From NCBI RefSeq assembly GCF_009707125.1, contig NZ_WLVL01000039.1, positions 279,953 through 343,952 of the forward strand: a stretch of DNA of 64,000 nt, given 5' to 3'. This stretch comes from Arsenicicoccus cauae. GTDB taxonomy: Bacteria; Actinomycetota; Actinomycetes; Actinomycetales; Dermatophilaceae. Shown piece by piece: positions 50,338 through 59,412 of the stretch. Within the stretch, counting starts at the first letter, position 1. Every line of letters starts with the position of its first letter. The notes under the pieces were generated by a model. That model was not told where the DNA came from and did not search any database. It saw only the letters and a list, made by a program, of their open reading frames with translations. Made by a program: the position numbers and the translations under genes.

Positions 50338-51765
50338 ATGCGCGTGCGCGACTGGTCCCTGACCACCAAGCTCGTGACCTCGGTGGTCGCGCTGTTCCTC
50401 GCCGTCACGGTCGCGATCGGTGGCGCCACCGTGCTGGTCATGGGGCAGCGCCTGACCCAGCAGGTCGACGAGCAGCTGCTGGAGCAGTCACGGATGGTCG
50501 ACCGGGGCGGCCGTCTCGGCGACGGCGACGACGTCCTGCGCGCCTGCACCAGTCGGCCGCCGGGGACCGGCGAGGGGATGCTGCGCCTGTGCCTGCAGGA
50601 CGGGAGCGCGCTCAGCGACTACGTCATCGCCGGCGGCGACTACTCCCGCCTCACCACCGCTCAGGTCGGCACGATCGCCCGCTCCGGCGTCGGCGGCCAG
50701 CCCCGCAGCGTGGACGTCGACGGGCTGGGCGACTACCGACTGGTCGCGGCCTACCGGTCCGGCACCACCATCGTGACCGGGGTCCCGCTGCAGCGCGTCC
50801 AGGCCTCGATCCAGGAGCTGCTGCGCACGATCACCCTCGCCTCGCTCACCGGCCTCGCCCTGATGGGGCTCCTCGGCACCTGGCTGGTCCGGCGCAACCT
50901 GCGCCCGCTGCGCCGGGTCGCCGACACGGCCACGCGGGTCTCCCGGCTGGACCTCGCGCGCGGCGAGGTGGCGCCCATCGAACGCGTCCCCGATGAGCTC
51001 ACCAGCCCCCGCACCGAGGTCGGCCAGGTCGGCCATGCCCTCAACACCCTCCTCGACAACGTCGACAGCTCCCTCACCGCGCGGCACCGGTCCGAGACGC
51101 GCGTGCGGCAGTTCGTGGCCGACGCCTCCCACGAGCTGCGCACACCGCTGGCCTCGATCAGGGGGTATGCCGAGCTCAGCCGCAAGGAGCGCGAACCCGT
51201 GCCCGGAGGCGTGCGGCACGCGCTCGACCGCATCGAGTCCGAGGCCAAGCGCATGACCACCCTCGTCGAGGACCTGCTCCTGCTGGCCCGCCTCGATGCC
51301 GGGCGCCCCCTGGAGCACGCGCCCGTCGACCTGTCGCTGCTCGTGCTCGAGTGCGTCAGCGACGCGCAGGTCACCGCCCCCGACCACCGCTGGGAGCTGG
51401 ACCTGCCCGGCGCGGCGATCGAGGCCACCGGCGACCGTGGTCGCCTGCAGCAGGTCCTGGTCAACCTGCTCGCCAACGCCCGCAGCTACACCCCTGCGGG
51501 CACCATGATCCGCACCTCGCTGGGCGTCGAGGGCGAGCGTGCCGTCATCCGGGTGCTCGACGACGGACCCGGCATACCAGAATCCTTGCAACCCAACCTC
51601 TTCCAGAGGTTCACCCGAGGCGACACCGCCCGCAACCGCGCCGCCGGCTCGACCGGTCTCGGGCTGTCCATCGTCGACGCCGTCGTCAAGGCGCACCACG
51701 GCGACGTGCGGGTCGAGTCCGTGCCCGGGCGCACGGAGTTCACGGTCGCGCTCCCCCTCCGCTGA
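50338..51765 (+). CDS. Sensor histidine kinase
   Basis: 475 residues. Two membrane helices (~12-35 and ~160-182) enclose an outer sensing domain with a Cys pair (LRACTSRPP, LRLCLQDG). HAMP follows, then DHp FVADASHELRTPLASIRGYA (phospho-His), N box QVLVNLLANARSY, and G boxes DDGPGIPESL and GSTGLGLSIV. The layout is like MprB/TcrY-type actinobacterial kinases. Its cognate regulator lies directly upstream. Confidence 0.92.
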   Translation: MRVRDWSLTTKLVTSVVALFLAVTVAIGGATVLVMGQRLTQQVDEQLLEQSRMVDRGGRLGDGDDVLRACTSRPPGTGEGMLRLCLQDGSALSDYVIAGGDYSRLTTAQVGTIARSGVGGQPRSVDVDGLGDYRLVAAYRSGTTIVTGVPLQRVQASIQELLRTITLASLTGLALMGLLGTWLVRRNLRPLRRVADTATRVSRLDLARGEVAPIERVPDELTSPRTEVGQVGHALNTLLDNVDSSLTARHRSETRVRQFVADASHELRTPLASIRGYAELSRKEREPVPGGVRHALDRIESEAKRMTTLVEDLLLLARLDAGRPLEHAPVDLSLLVLECVSDAQVTAPDHRWELDLPGAAIEATGDRGRLQQVLVNLLANARSYTPAGTMIRTSLGVEGERAVIRVLDDGPGIPESLQPNLFQRFTRGDTARNRAAGSTGLGLSIVDAVVKAHHGDVRVESVPGRTEFTVALPLR

Positions 51766-51892
51766 CCCCGATCACCCCCTGCGCTCCCAGGACCGAGCGG
51801 GGGTGGGGCAGCGGACGGGCGTAGCGAGGTGCGTAGGAGCGGCAGAGCAGGCTCATAGGGTCCCCACAAGCGCGAGCCGGACCGTGGGTGGC

Positions 51893-53899
51893 ATGACAAC
51901 CTCGACCCTCCGGCGCAGCGCCCGCCGTCTCACCGCCCCGCGCACCGCCCCCCACGAGAAGCCCACGGCGGCAAGGCCCGACACCGAGCGGCGAGCGGCC
52001 CGACTGTGGCGCGGCCCGGCCGAGGACCCGAGCTGGGCCCGCCCGTCGCTGGTGATCCTGCTGTGCGCGACCGCGGCCTTCTACCTCTACGACCTGACCA
52101 GCTCCGGGTGGGCCAACGCCTTCTACTCCGCCGCGGCCCAGGCCGGCGGCGAGTCGTGGAAGGCCTTCTTCTACGGCAGCTCCGACGCCGCGAACGCCAT
52201 CACGGTGGACAAGCCGCCGGCGTCGCTGTGGGCCATGGCCCTGTCGGTGCGGGTCCTCGGGCTGAGCTCGTTCGCGATCCTGCTGCCCGAGGTCCTCATG
52301 GGGGTGGCGTCGGTGGGGGTCCTCTACGCCACGGTCAAGCGGCACTTCGGCGCCGCCGCGGGCCTGATCGCCGGGGCGACGCTGGCGCTCACACCGGTCG
52401 CGACGCTGATGTTCCGGTTCAACAACCCGGACGCGCTGCTGGTGCTGCTCATGACCCTCGGCGCCTGGGCCACCGTCAAGGCCGTCGACGAGGGCCGCGC
52501 CCGCTGGCTTCTCGCCGCCGGCGCCTTCCTCGGCCTCGGCTTCCTCACCAAGACCCTCCAGGTCTTCCTGGTCGTGCCGGCGCTCGCGGCCGCCTACCTC
52601 CTGGCCGCCGACACGACGCTCGGCCGCCGCATCACCCACCTGGTCGCGGCCGGGGCGGCCCTGGTCCTCTCCGCCGGGTGGTGGGTCGCGATCGTCGAGC
52701 TCGTGCCCGCCTCGGCCCGGCCGTACATCGGCGGGTCCCAGACCAACTCCTTCCTCGAGCTGACCTTCGGCTACAACGGACTCGGCCGCCTCACGGGCGA
52801 CGAGACGGGATCCGTCGGCGGCGGCAACGGGTGGGGCCAGACCGGCCTGACCCGCCTGTTCGACGCCGAGATCGGCGGCCAGATCTCCTGGCTGATGCCC
52901 TCCGCGCTGCTGCTGCTCGTCACCGGGCTCGTGATGCGCGGGCGCCGCCCCCGCACCGACGGCCGGCGCGCCCAGCTGATCGTGTGGGGCGGCTGGCTCG
53001 TGGTCACGGCCCTCACCTTCAGCTTCATGGCCGGCATCTTCCACGCCTACTACACCGTGGCCCTCGCCCCGGCCGTGGCCGCGGTGGTCGCCATCGGCGC
53101 CACCCTCGCCTGGGAGCGCCGCGACCGGTTCGGTATGACGACCCTCTCGGCCGCCACCGCCATCGCCTCGGCCTGGTCCTTCGTCCTGCTCGCCCGCTCG
53201 GCGGACTTCCTGCCGTGGCTGCGGTGGGTCGTGGTCGTCCTCGGGCTCGCCGCCGCCCTGCTCCTGCTGGTGCTCGACCGGATCCACGCCTCGGCCGTCA
53301 GGGTCGTGGCCGGAGCCGCCGTCGTCGCCGTCCTCGCCGGGCCCGCGGCCTACAGCGCGCAGACCGTGACCACCGCGCACACCGGTTCGATCGTGACCGC
53401 CGGCCCGTCGACCGGCTCCGGCATGGGCGGAGCCGGTGGACCCGGCGGAGCCGGTGGACCGGCCGGTGCCGGTAGGCCCGGCGCGGCCGGTGCCGGTGGG
53501 CCCGGCGGGATGGCCGGCGGCATGGGTGGCCTGCTCGGCGCCAACACCCCCTCCACTGAGGTCGTGAGCGCGCTGTCCGCCGACGCCGACCGCTACACCT
53601 GGGTGGCCGCCGCGGTCGGGTCGCAGAACGCCGCCGGCCTGCAGCTCGCCACCGGTCAGCCGGTGATGGCGCTCGGCGGCTTCAACGGCACCGACCCGTC
53701 GCCCACGCTGGCGCAGCTCCAGGCCTATGTCGCCTCGGGCCAGATCCACTACCTGCTCGCCTCGGGCGGGATGGGCGGCTCGTCGACCGAGACGTCCACC
53801 ACGAGCCAGATCCTCGCGTGGGCCGCCGCGAGCTACCAGACGGTGAGCATCGACGGGACGACCTTCTACGACCTCACCCAGCCGCTGGCGGCGTCCTGA
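51893..53899 (+). CDS. GT39/ArnT-type membrane glycosyltransferase
   Basis: 668 residues, GT-C fold with about a dozen helices. An early outer loop has YGSSDAANAITVDKPPASLW, the DKPP segment typical of bacterial members that use polyprenyl-phosphate sugars. RFNNPDALLVLLMTLGAW and HAYYTVALAPAVAA follow. A Gly-rich linker (~residues 508-550, GGPGGAGG-type repeats) connects to a C-terminal outer domain (~560-668). It probably transfers mannose or a related sugar to a wall polymer, with the downstream GtrA protein a likely partner. Confidence 0.85.
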   Translation: MTTSTLRRSARRLTAPRTAPHEKPTAARPDTERRAARLWRGPAEDPSWARPSLVILLCATAAFYLYDLTSSGWANAFYSAAAQAGGESWKAFFYGSSDAANAITVDKPPASLWAMALSVRVLGLSSFAILLPEVLMGVASVGVLYATVKRHFGAAAGLIAGATLALTPVATLMFRFNNPDALLVLLMTLGAWATVKAVDEGRARWLLAAGAFLGLGFLTKTLQVFLVVPALAAAYLLAADTTLGRRITHLVAAGAALVLSAGWWVAIVELVPASARPYIGGSQTNSFLELTFGYNGLGRLTGDETGSVGGGNGWGQTGLTRLFDAEIGGQISWLMPSALLLLVTGLVMRGRRPRTDGRRAQLIVWGGWLVVTALTFSFMAGIFHAYYTVALAPAVAAVVAIGATLAWERRDRFGMTTLSAATAIASAWSFVLLARSADFLPWLRWVVVVLGLAAALLLLVLDRIHASAVRVVAGAAVVAVLAGPAAYSAQTVTTAHTGSIVTAGPSTGSGMGGAGGPGGAGGPAGAGRPGAAGAGGPGGMAGGMGGLLGANTPSTEVVSALSADADRYTWVAAAVGSQNAAGLQLATGQPVMALGGFNGTDPSPTLAQLQAYVASGQIHYLLASGGMGGSSTETSTTSQILAWAAASYQTVSIDGTTFYDLTQPLAAS

Positions 53900-53958
53900 C
53901 CAGGCGCCGGGCTCCGGCATACCCCTCGCGCTCGTCACCCACCGGAGAGGACCGACCG

Positions 53959-54405
53959 ATGACCACCCCGACCACCTCGACCGCCCCGCCTGTCGACGAG
54001 CACGGCCGGCGACGGCCAGGGGCCGAGCTGGCCACGCAGCTGGGCAGGTTCGCCACGATCGGCGTCGCCAGCACGGTGCTGCACCTCGGCCTGTTCGCGG
54101 CCCTGACGGGCGTGCTCGGCGCCCTGGCGGCCAACCTGGTCGCGCTGCTCGTGTCGACCGTGCTCAACACGGCGGCCAACCGCGCCTGGACCTTCGAGGT
54201 GCGGGGCCGGCAGGACGCGCTGCGGCACCAGCTGCAGGGGATGGCGGTGTTCGCGGTCACGTGGGGGCTGACGAGCCTGGCGCTGCTCGCGCTGCACGTG
54301 ACCGCGCCCACCGCGTCGGCCGGCGTGCAGACCACCGTCGTGGCAGTCGCCAACGTCGCGTCGACGGTCGTGAGGTTCGTCGCGCTGCGCCGCTGGATGT
54401 CCTGA
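53959..54405 (+). CDS. GtrA-family membrane protein
   Basis: A 148-residue protein with four helices. LGRFATIGVASTVLHLGLFA and NLVALLVSTVLNTAANRAWT are the standard GtrA signatures. Family members are thought to flip or present polyprenyl-phosphate sugars; here that would serve the GT39-type enzyme encoded 59 bp upstream. GGAGAGGA precedes the ATG. Its end meets the convergent acyl-CoA dehydrogenase gene with one base between. Confidence 0.87.
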   Translation: MTTPTTSTAPPVDEHGRRRPGAELATQLGRFATIGVASTVLHLGLFAALTGVLGALAANLVALLVSTVLNTAANRAWTFEVRGRQDALRHQLQGMAVFAVTWGLTSLALLALHVTAPTASAGVQTTVVAVANVASTVVRFVALRRWMS

Positions 54406-54406
54406 C

Positions 54407-55630
54407 TCAGCCCGCGAAGCGCCGCAGCTCGTGCCGGGCCACGGCCATGAGGTGGACCTCGTCCGGCCCGTCCGCGATGTGCATCTGGCGGGCGTAGGCG
54501 TTGAGCTCCCCCAGCGGCGAGTCCTGCGACAGACCCAGCGCGCCGTGCGCCTGGATCGCCCGGTCGACCACGGTGCTGGCCATCGAGGGCGCCACGACCT
54601 TGAGCGCGGAGATCGCCGCGGCGGAGTCCTGGTCGTCCTGGTGGTCCAGCGACCACGCCGCGCGGTAGGCGAGCCAGCGGGCCTGGTCGATCGCCACGCG
54701 GGACTGGGCGACCCACTCCTGCACGAGACCGTGCTGCGCCAGCGGCCGCCCGAAGGCCACCCGTCGCGGCACGCGCTCGGCCATCAGGTCGAAGGCGCGC
54801 TCGGCCACCCCGACGAGCTTGAGGCAGTGCGTCAGACGGGTGGGCGCCATGCGGGCCTGCGCCAGCGCGTAGCCGCGGTGCAGCGAGCCCACGACGTTGG
54901 CCAGCGGCACCCGCACGTCCTCGAAGGCGACCTCCCCGTGCCCCCCGGTGAACGGGTCGTCGTAGCCCAGCACCGACATCGACCTCACGACCCGCACGCC
55001 GGGGGTGTCCCGCGGCACGATCACGACCGAGTGCTGCAGGTGCCGCTGCCCGCGGGGGTTGGACTTGCCCATCACGAGCATCACGCGGCAGTCGGGAGCC
55101 ATGGCCCCGCTCGACCACCACTTGCGGCCGTTGATCACGACCTCCTGGGTCTGCTCGTCGACCTCGATCGACGTCGAGATGTTGCCGGCGTCGGACGACG
55201 CGACGTCGGGCTCGGTCATCGCGAAGGACGAGCGGATCTCGCCGGCCGCCAGCGGTGCGAGCCAGCGCTCCTGCTGCTCCGGCGAGCCGTAGCGCAGCAG
55301 CAGCTCCATGTTGCCCACGTCGGGGCTGTTGGCGTTGATGGCCTCCGGGGCCAGGTGCGGCGACCGTCCCGACAGCTCGACGACGGGGGCGAGGTCGAGG
55401 TGGCTCAGCCCGGCGCCGTAGGGAGCCGGGAGCCCGAGGTTCCACAGGCCCGCGGCCCGAGCCTCGTCCGCCAGCCGCGACATGACGGCGGGCCGGGTCC
55501 AGCGGTGCTCGGCGTCGAGCTCGGCGACCTCCCGACGGGCCACGGCCTCGGCGGGATACACCTCCCGCTGGAGGAAGTCGGCCATCCGGTCGCGCCACTG
55601 CTCCTGCACCGGAGACAAAGAGAAGTCCAT
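54407..55630 (-). CDS. Acyl-CoA dehydrogenase
   Basis: 407 residues. FAMTEPDVASSDAGNISTSI and INGRKWWSSGAMAPDCRVML form the FAD-binding core, VLGYDDPFTGGHGEVAFEDV the middle strand, and QAHGALGLSQDSPLGELNAY the C-terminal helix region. Overall it is most like the ACAD10/11-type group. It oxidises an acyl-CoA to the enoyl-CoA in the cytoplasm. No other fatty-acid genes are adjacent, so chain-length preference is unknown. Confidence 0.9.
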   Translation of the reverse strand: MDFSLSPVQEQWRDRMADFLQREVYPAEAVARREVAELDAEHRWTRPAVMSRLADEARAAGLWNLGLPAPYGAGLSHLDLAPVVELSGRSPHLAPEAINANSPDVGNMELLLRYGSPEQQERWLAPLAAGEIRSSFAMTEPDVASSDAGNISTSIEVDEQTQEVVINGRKWWSSGAMAPDCRVMLVMGKSNPRGQRHLQHSVVIVPRDTPGVRVVRSMSVLGYDDPFTGGHGEVAFEDVRVPLANVVGSLHRGYALAQARMAPTRLTHCLKLVGVAERAFDLMAERVPRRVAFGRPLAQHGLVQEWVAQSRVAIDQARWLAYRAAWSLDHQDDQDSAAAISALKVVAPSMASTVVDRAIQAHGALGLSQDSPLGELNAYARQMHIADGPDEVHLMAVARHELRRFAG

Positions 55631-55693
55631 GCGATCACGGTAAGCCGTGCCTCACCCCGCCCATGACCGGGGTCTCATCCCGGACCGAGTGCC

Positions 55694-55726
55694 CGTATGC
55701 CGAGACGGCGGCCGGGTCGGCATACG
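55694..55726. repeat. Inverted repeat CGTATGCCGA / TCGGCATACG
   Basis: Perfect 10-bp arms (55694-55703, 55717-55726) between the acyl-CoA dehydrogenase start and tRNA-Ser. It is built from the TATGCCG/CGGCATA heptamer that is overrepresented across the window. It may be an operator for the dehydrogenase gene or part of a terminator. Confidence 0.4.
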
Positions 55727-55757
55727 GCCGGGAGGACGCAAGGCGGGCAGAGACGAA

Positions 55758-55784
55758 AGCCCCCGACCACGATGGTCGGGGGCT
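55758..55784 (-). terminator. Terminator of tRNA-Ser (GCT)
   Basis: Perfect 12-bp arms AGCCCCCGACCA/TGGTCGGGGGCT with a 3-base loop; on the minus strand the stem is followed by TTCGTC. It lies about 20 bp past the tRNA's 3' end. Confidence 0.75.
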
Positions 55785-55805
55785 CTCGGTCCCTGGTGAG
55801 GGTGG

Positions 55806-55896
55806 TGGCGGAGGTGGCGGGATTTGAACCCGCGAGAGGTTTTCAACCTCAACCCGCTTAGCAGGCGGGCGCACTAGGCCACTATGCGACACCTCC
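55806..55896 (-). tRNA. tRNA-Ser (anticodon GCT)
   Basis: 91 bases including encoded CCA, on the minus strand. Acceptor GGAGGTG/CACCTCC with discriminator G, anticodon stem around CTGCTAA (GCT), a long variable arm (GGTTGAGG and the following stem) as required for serine, and T-arm GGGTTCAAATCC. It reads AGC/AGU codons. Confidence 0.95.
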
Positions 55897-55961
55897 AGTG
55901 CAACCCGCACAGGCTACCGGTCGGGCGCGCGCGGGACCAAAACGCCCGCACCGCGGCTGGG

Positions 55962-57677
55962 TCAGCTCTTGCTGGTGTCGCTGCACACGTCGTCGCTAGC
56001 CACCTTGGCTTCCAACGTGGGCGTGCTCGAGGTGGTGCTGCCCGGCACCGGGGCCGCCGTGATCGGCTGCGCGGGCAGCGGCGCCTGGCCCGCGCGGTTG
56101 GGCACCGCCACGACCCTGGGGGCGCCGCGCCCGACGGACACCCGCACGGGGCTGCCGGCGGCGCCGTCGGCCTTGAGGATGGCGCCGGGGAACGCCAGCG
56201 CCACCTCCTGGGCCTGCGCGAGCTGGGACGCCGTGTGGTGCACGACCACGCCGTTGCTCGGCGCGGCGGCCGCGGTCACCGCACCGACGGTGAAGCCCTG
56301 CGCGCGCAGCGCCTGGGCCACCTGGCCACCGAGGCCGGCGGTGCCCGAGGCGTTCTCGACGGCCACCGAGACCGAGCTGGGCGCCACGGCCGGGGTCGAG
56401 CTGGCGGCGGCGGAGGCCGATCCCGAGGCTCCGGTCGTGCCGGGCCACGGCTCGTCCTTGCGGAGGATCTCCCAGAGGGGCCCGGCGGCGGCGCTCAGCT
56501 GCACGCGCTCCTTGTCCTGGGGGTAGGGCTCGATCGGCGCCGTGATGAATCGGATGTTGGCCGGCCTGATCTCACGCAGCTGCGCCGCCAGGCCGGACAG
56601 GGCGGAGACGTTGGCGAGCTCGGCGTCGGTCTTGAGGGACCGGGTGGCCGCGTCCAGGACGTTGTAGAGCCGCGGCGGGTTGAGGAGCACGCCGGTCGAG
56701 GTCGCCTGGCGCACCACGGCCGCGAGGAAGTCCTGCTGCAGCTTGACGCGTCCGGTGTCCGAACCGTCACCGACCCCGTGCCGTGTGCGCACGAACGCGA
56801 GCGCCTGCTCGCCGTTGAGCCTGTGCCGTCCGGCGGCCAGGTCGAGGCCGCTGTACTTGTCCTTGACCGCTGAGGTCGTGCAGATCTCGACCGTGCCGAG
56901 GGCGTCCACGATGTTCTTGAAGCCGGTGAAGTCCACGGTCATGACGTGATCGATCGAGATGCCGGTGTTCTGCATGACGGTGGCCACGACGCAGGTGACG
57001 CCCCCGTCCTCGATGTTGGAGTTGAACATCCGCTTGGTCCACCGGCTCACCGGCGCGTCGATGACGCATCCGGGGCCGGCGCCGGTCTGCGTCGACGTGG
57101 CCGCGGTGGCGGGTGTGGTCGACGAGGTGGCCGCCCTCGGCGTCGCTGCGGAGGAGGCCGACGCGGACGACTCACCCTGGCGGGGCGGGGCAGGGATCAT
57201 GGCGTCGCGGGGGATGGACACCACGACGGCCGAGCGCCGGTCGGCGGCCAGGTGCACGAGCATCGTCGTGTCCGAGCGCAGCCCCGGGTCCTCGGTGGGG
57301 TCGCCATACGCGCTGTTGGCACCCTCACGGGTGTCGACCCCCATGACCAGGAGGTTCATGGCGGTGTGGCCCGTGGTCGGGTCGGTGGTGGCGCCCGGCG
57401 CGGGCTTGAGGAGGTTGTCGGTGATGTCCAGCGACGAGAGGTTGCCGTTCAATCGGTATGCCGCGTACAGCCCGCCGCCGACGACCACCGCCAGGACGAC
57501 GACGAGCGCGATGACGATCCCCTTGAGGATCGGACGCCGGCGCCGCAGGGCGCGCAGCTCTCGTCGGGTGAGATCGGAAGGCAGCGAGGACTCCGGGGTG
57601 CTGGAGCCGTCCGGTGCCGATCCACCCGGCGTCGGGGCCGCCGAGCCCGGGCGTGCGGACTCGTCAGGATCCTTCAC
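55962..57677 (-). CDS. LytR-CpsA-Psr (LCP) wall-polymer ligase with LytR_C domain
   Basis: 571 residues. A basic cytoplasmic head leads to one helix (GIVIALVVVLAVVVGGGLYA) and then the LCP domain: LLVMGVDTREG, SDTTMLVHL, VVSIPRDAMI, TVDFTGFKNIVDALG and ALAFVRTRHGVGDGSDTGR. These Arg/Asp residues bind pyrophosphate. A Ser/Ala/Thr-rich insert (~175-205) sits inside the domain. The C-terminal LytR_C domain is VAVENASGTAGLGGQVAQAL. It attaches teichoic-type or capsular polymers to peptidoglycan outside the membrane. GTG start after AAAGG; a TTG further out is less likely. Confidence 0.9.
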   Translation of the reverse strand: MKDPDESARPGSAAPTPGGSAPDGSSTPESSLPSDLTRRELRALRRRRPILKGIVIALVVVLAVVVGGGLYAAYRLNGNLSSLDITDNLLKPAPGATTDPTTGHTAMNLLVMGVDTREGANSAYGDPTEDPGLRSDTTMLVHLAADRRSAVVVSIPRDAMIPAPPRQGESSASASSAATPRAATSSTTPATAATSTQTGAGPGCVIDAPVSRWTKRMFNSNIEDGGVTCVVATVMQNTGISIDHVMTVDFTGFKNIVDALGTVEICTTSAVKDKYSGLDLAAGRHRLNGEQALAFVRTRHGVGDGSDTGRVKLQQDFLAAVVRQATSTGVLLNPPRLYNVLDAATRSLKTDAELANVSALSGLAAQLREIRPANIRFITAPIEPYPQDKERVQLSAAAGPLWEILRKDEPWPGTTGASGSASAAASSTPAVAPSSVSVAVENASGTAGLGGQVAQALRAQGFTVGAVTAAAAPSNGVVVHHTASQLAQAQEVALAFPGAILKADGAAGSPVRVSVGRGAPRVVAVPNRAGQAPLPAQPITAAPVPGSTTSSTPTLEAKVASDDVCSDTSKS

Positions 57678-57776
57678 GGGGCGACCTTTCAGGTTGGCGA
57701 CGGCAGGCTTTGGCCGACCAGACTTCGGCCGAGTGTATCGACGCAGCCTGGGCAAACCCTCCTGTTGACGCCGAGA

Positions 57777-57803
57777 ACCCCCGACAGGTCGTCTGTCGGG
57801 GGT
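57777..57803 (-). terminator. Terminator of cold-shock gene
   Basis: An 11-bp perfect stem ACCCCCGACAG/CTGTCGGGGGT with loop GTCGT, followed on the minus strand by TCTCG. A second small hairpin (CCGGCTCC/GGAGCCGG, 57818-57836) precedes it. Both lie downstream of the minus-strand cold-shock gene and upstream of the LCP gene. Confidence 0.65.
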
Positions 57804-57862
57804 CCTGGTCTCCGGGTCCGGCTCCGTGGGAGCCGGTCAGCGCCGGAGGAGATCGATGAGGA

Positions 57863-58066
57863 TCAGATGGGGCGGACGGCGTCCGCCTGCGGGCCCTTGG
57901 GGCCCTGGGTGACCTCGAACTCGACGCGCTGCGCCTCGTCGAGGCTGCGGTAGCCGTTGCTCTGGATCGCGGAGTAGTGGACGAACACGTCCGGACCGCC
58001 ACCATCCTGAGCGATGAAGCCGAAGCCCTTCTCAGCGTTGAACCACTTAACGGTGCCCTGTGCCAT
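57863..58066 (-). CDS. cspA: Cold-shock protein, CspA family
   Basis: A 67-residue single CSD, the usual size. [20 protein letters not shown] contains RNP1 (KGFGFI) and VFVHYSAI contains RNP2. It binds single-stranded RNA or DNA as a chaperone. Upstream lie about 265 bp without a gene before tRNA-Ser (58332), long enough for the extended 5' leader typical of csp genes; I see no other feature there. Confidence 0.95.
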   Translation of the reverse strand: MAQGTVKWFNAEKGFGFIAQDGGGPDVFVHYSAIQSNGYRSLDEAQRVEFEVTQGPKGPQADAVRPI

Positions 58067-58331
58067 GGGTATTACTACTTTCGTTATGTCTGGCTATGAC
58101 CGGGGAGCAGGATGCGCCCCGTCCAGATTGCCTTACCCCCCACGTCACGGGACATGCCCGTCCTTCGTGAACGACCCCCGCGCAGCCAGCCGTTGGGGCC
58201 GGGAGGCGGAGGGCTACATCTACGTCTTGCGAGGAACTGCTTCAGCAACCGTGCCCCAACCTACCACCGGGGCGGTCCGCTGTGATCCCCAGGAGGTGAA
58301 CAATCGGTGGCTGCGTCGATCCGCCGCCCCG

Positions 58332-58424
58332 ACCTGGCGGAGGGCGTGGGATTCGAACCCACGAACGGCTTGCACCGTTAGCGGTTTTCAAGACCGCCGC
58401 ACTAGGCCACTATGCGAGCCCTCC
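58332..58424 (-). tRNA. tRNA-Ser (anticodon TGA)
   Basis: 93 bases including encoded CCA, minus strand. Acceptor GGAGGGC/GCCCTCC, discriminator G, anticodon loop CTTGAAA (TGA), long variable arm (AACGGTGCAAGCCGTT) and T-arm GGGTTCGAATCC. It reads UCA and other UCN codons. It faces the same way as the tRNA-Ser (GCT) 2.4 kb away. Confidence 0.95.
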
Positions 58425-58552
58425 CGACCCGCAGCTGCGTGCGGGACCCGCACAGACTACCGGTCCGGCAAAAAGTCGGGCCTAGGGTCATAAGGCGGAG
58501 CCGCTCGGGGCATGGAGACGACAAGCGTTCACTCCTACCGGAAGGATCCATC

Positions 58553-58858
58553 ATGCTCAACAAGCTCAGCTTCCTCGCCGGCGTCGGCGCCGGGTACGTC
58601 CTCGGTGCCCGTGGCGGTCGTGGGCAGTACGACGCGCTCGTGCAGCGGTCGACCTCGGCCCTGCAGAACCCGTCCGTCCAGAGCAAGATCGCGGAGGCCG
58701 CGCAGGCCGTCAAGGCGCAGACCCCGCCGCAGGCGCACGGGCTGGTCGACAAGGCCGTGGGTGCGGTCTCCGGCGGCACCGCCCCGGCGTCGACCTCGAC
58801 CTCCCGCTCCGCCTCCACGACCGGCGTCACCCCCACCACCGACGGCCGCATCGGCTGA
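58553..58858 (+). CDS. YtxH-like small membrane-associated protein
   Basis: 101 residues: MLNKLSFLAGVGAGYVLGAR places a Gly-rich hydrophobic segment at the N-terminus, as in YtxH-type proteins, followed by a helical stretch and a Ser/Thr-rich tail. GGAAGGATC lies before the ATG. The next gene encodes a related protein with the same GYVLGAR-G-GQY/GRY pattern. Function unknown; such proteins are often tied to stress or the envelope. Confidence 0.7.
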   Translation: MLNKLSFLAGVGAGYVLGARGGRGQYDALVQRSTSALQNPSVQSKIAEAAQAVKAQTPPQAHGLVDKAVGAVSGGTAPASTSTSRSASTTGVTPTTDGRIG

Positions 58859-58922
58859 CACCGTACGGCTGACGTCGACGACCGCCTCGGCGGTCACCCC
58901 GAACCCCTAGGAGAGACTCCAC

Positions 58923-59300
58923 ATGCAGAAGCGACTGATGTTCATCGCCGGCGCCGGCCTCGGCTACGTCCTCGGCGCCCGCGCCGGCCAGGGCCGCTAC
59001 CAGCAGATCAAGTCCCAGGCGGACACCGTCTGGAACGACCCCCGCGTCCAGGAGAAGGTCGCCCTCGCGACGGACGCCGTCAAGGAGAAGGCCCCCGTCG
59101 TGCAGGCCAAGGCCCAGGAGGCCGCCGCCGCCGCCCAGGCCAAGGCGCAGGAGGCGGCCGGTGCCGCCCAGGCCAAGGCCCAGGGTGCCGCGGCCACCGC
59201 CAGGTCCAAGGTCACCGGGGACCACTCCGGCAACCAGATCGGGGTCGAGAGCTCGAGCGACGTGGAGCCGCAGACCGTCAAGTACGAGTCCGGTCACTGA
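58923..59300 (+). CDS. YtxH-like protein with LEA-like Ala/Lys/Gln repeats
   Basis: 125 residues. MQKRLMFIAGAGLGYVLGAR resembles the preceding protein's start. Residues ~58-95 consist of imperfect 11-residue repeats (QAKAQEAAAAA, QAKAQEAAGAA), an amphipathic-helix pattern like that of LEA/apolipoprotein-type proteins. CTAGGAGAG precedes the ATG. It is probably co-transcribed with its paralogue and ends at a strong hairpin. Confidence 0.72.
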   Translation: MQKRLMFIAGAGLGYVLGARAGQGRYQQIKSQADTVWNDPRVQEKVALATDAVKEKAPVVQAKAQEAAAAAQAKAQEAAGAAQAKAQGAAATARSKVTGDHSGNQIGVESSSDVEPQTVKYESGH

Positions 59301-59316
59301 CCGAGGGCCCCTGCCC

Positions 59317-59367
59317 GCACGACGGAGGCGCCGCACCCCCGCGCGGGGTGCGGCGCCTCCGTCGTGC
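59317..59367. terminator. 23-bp perfect two-way terminator hairpin
   Basis: The arms 59317-59339 and 59345-59367 are complementary over 23 bp with loop CGCGC, between the convergent YtxH-like gene and cysE. It can terminate both. Like the hairpin at 47914 it has no T-run but a very long perfect stem. Confidence 0.8.
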
Positions 59368-59412
59368 GCGTGACCGGACCGCCCGGTCGCGCGGCGGCCC
59401 GGTCCAGGGCGG

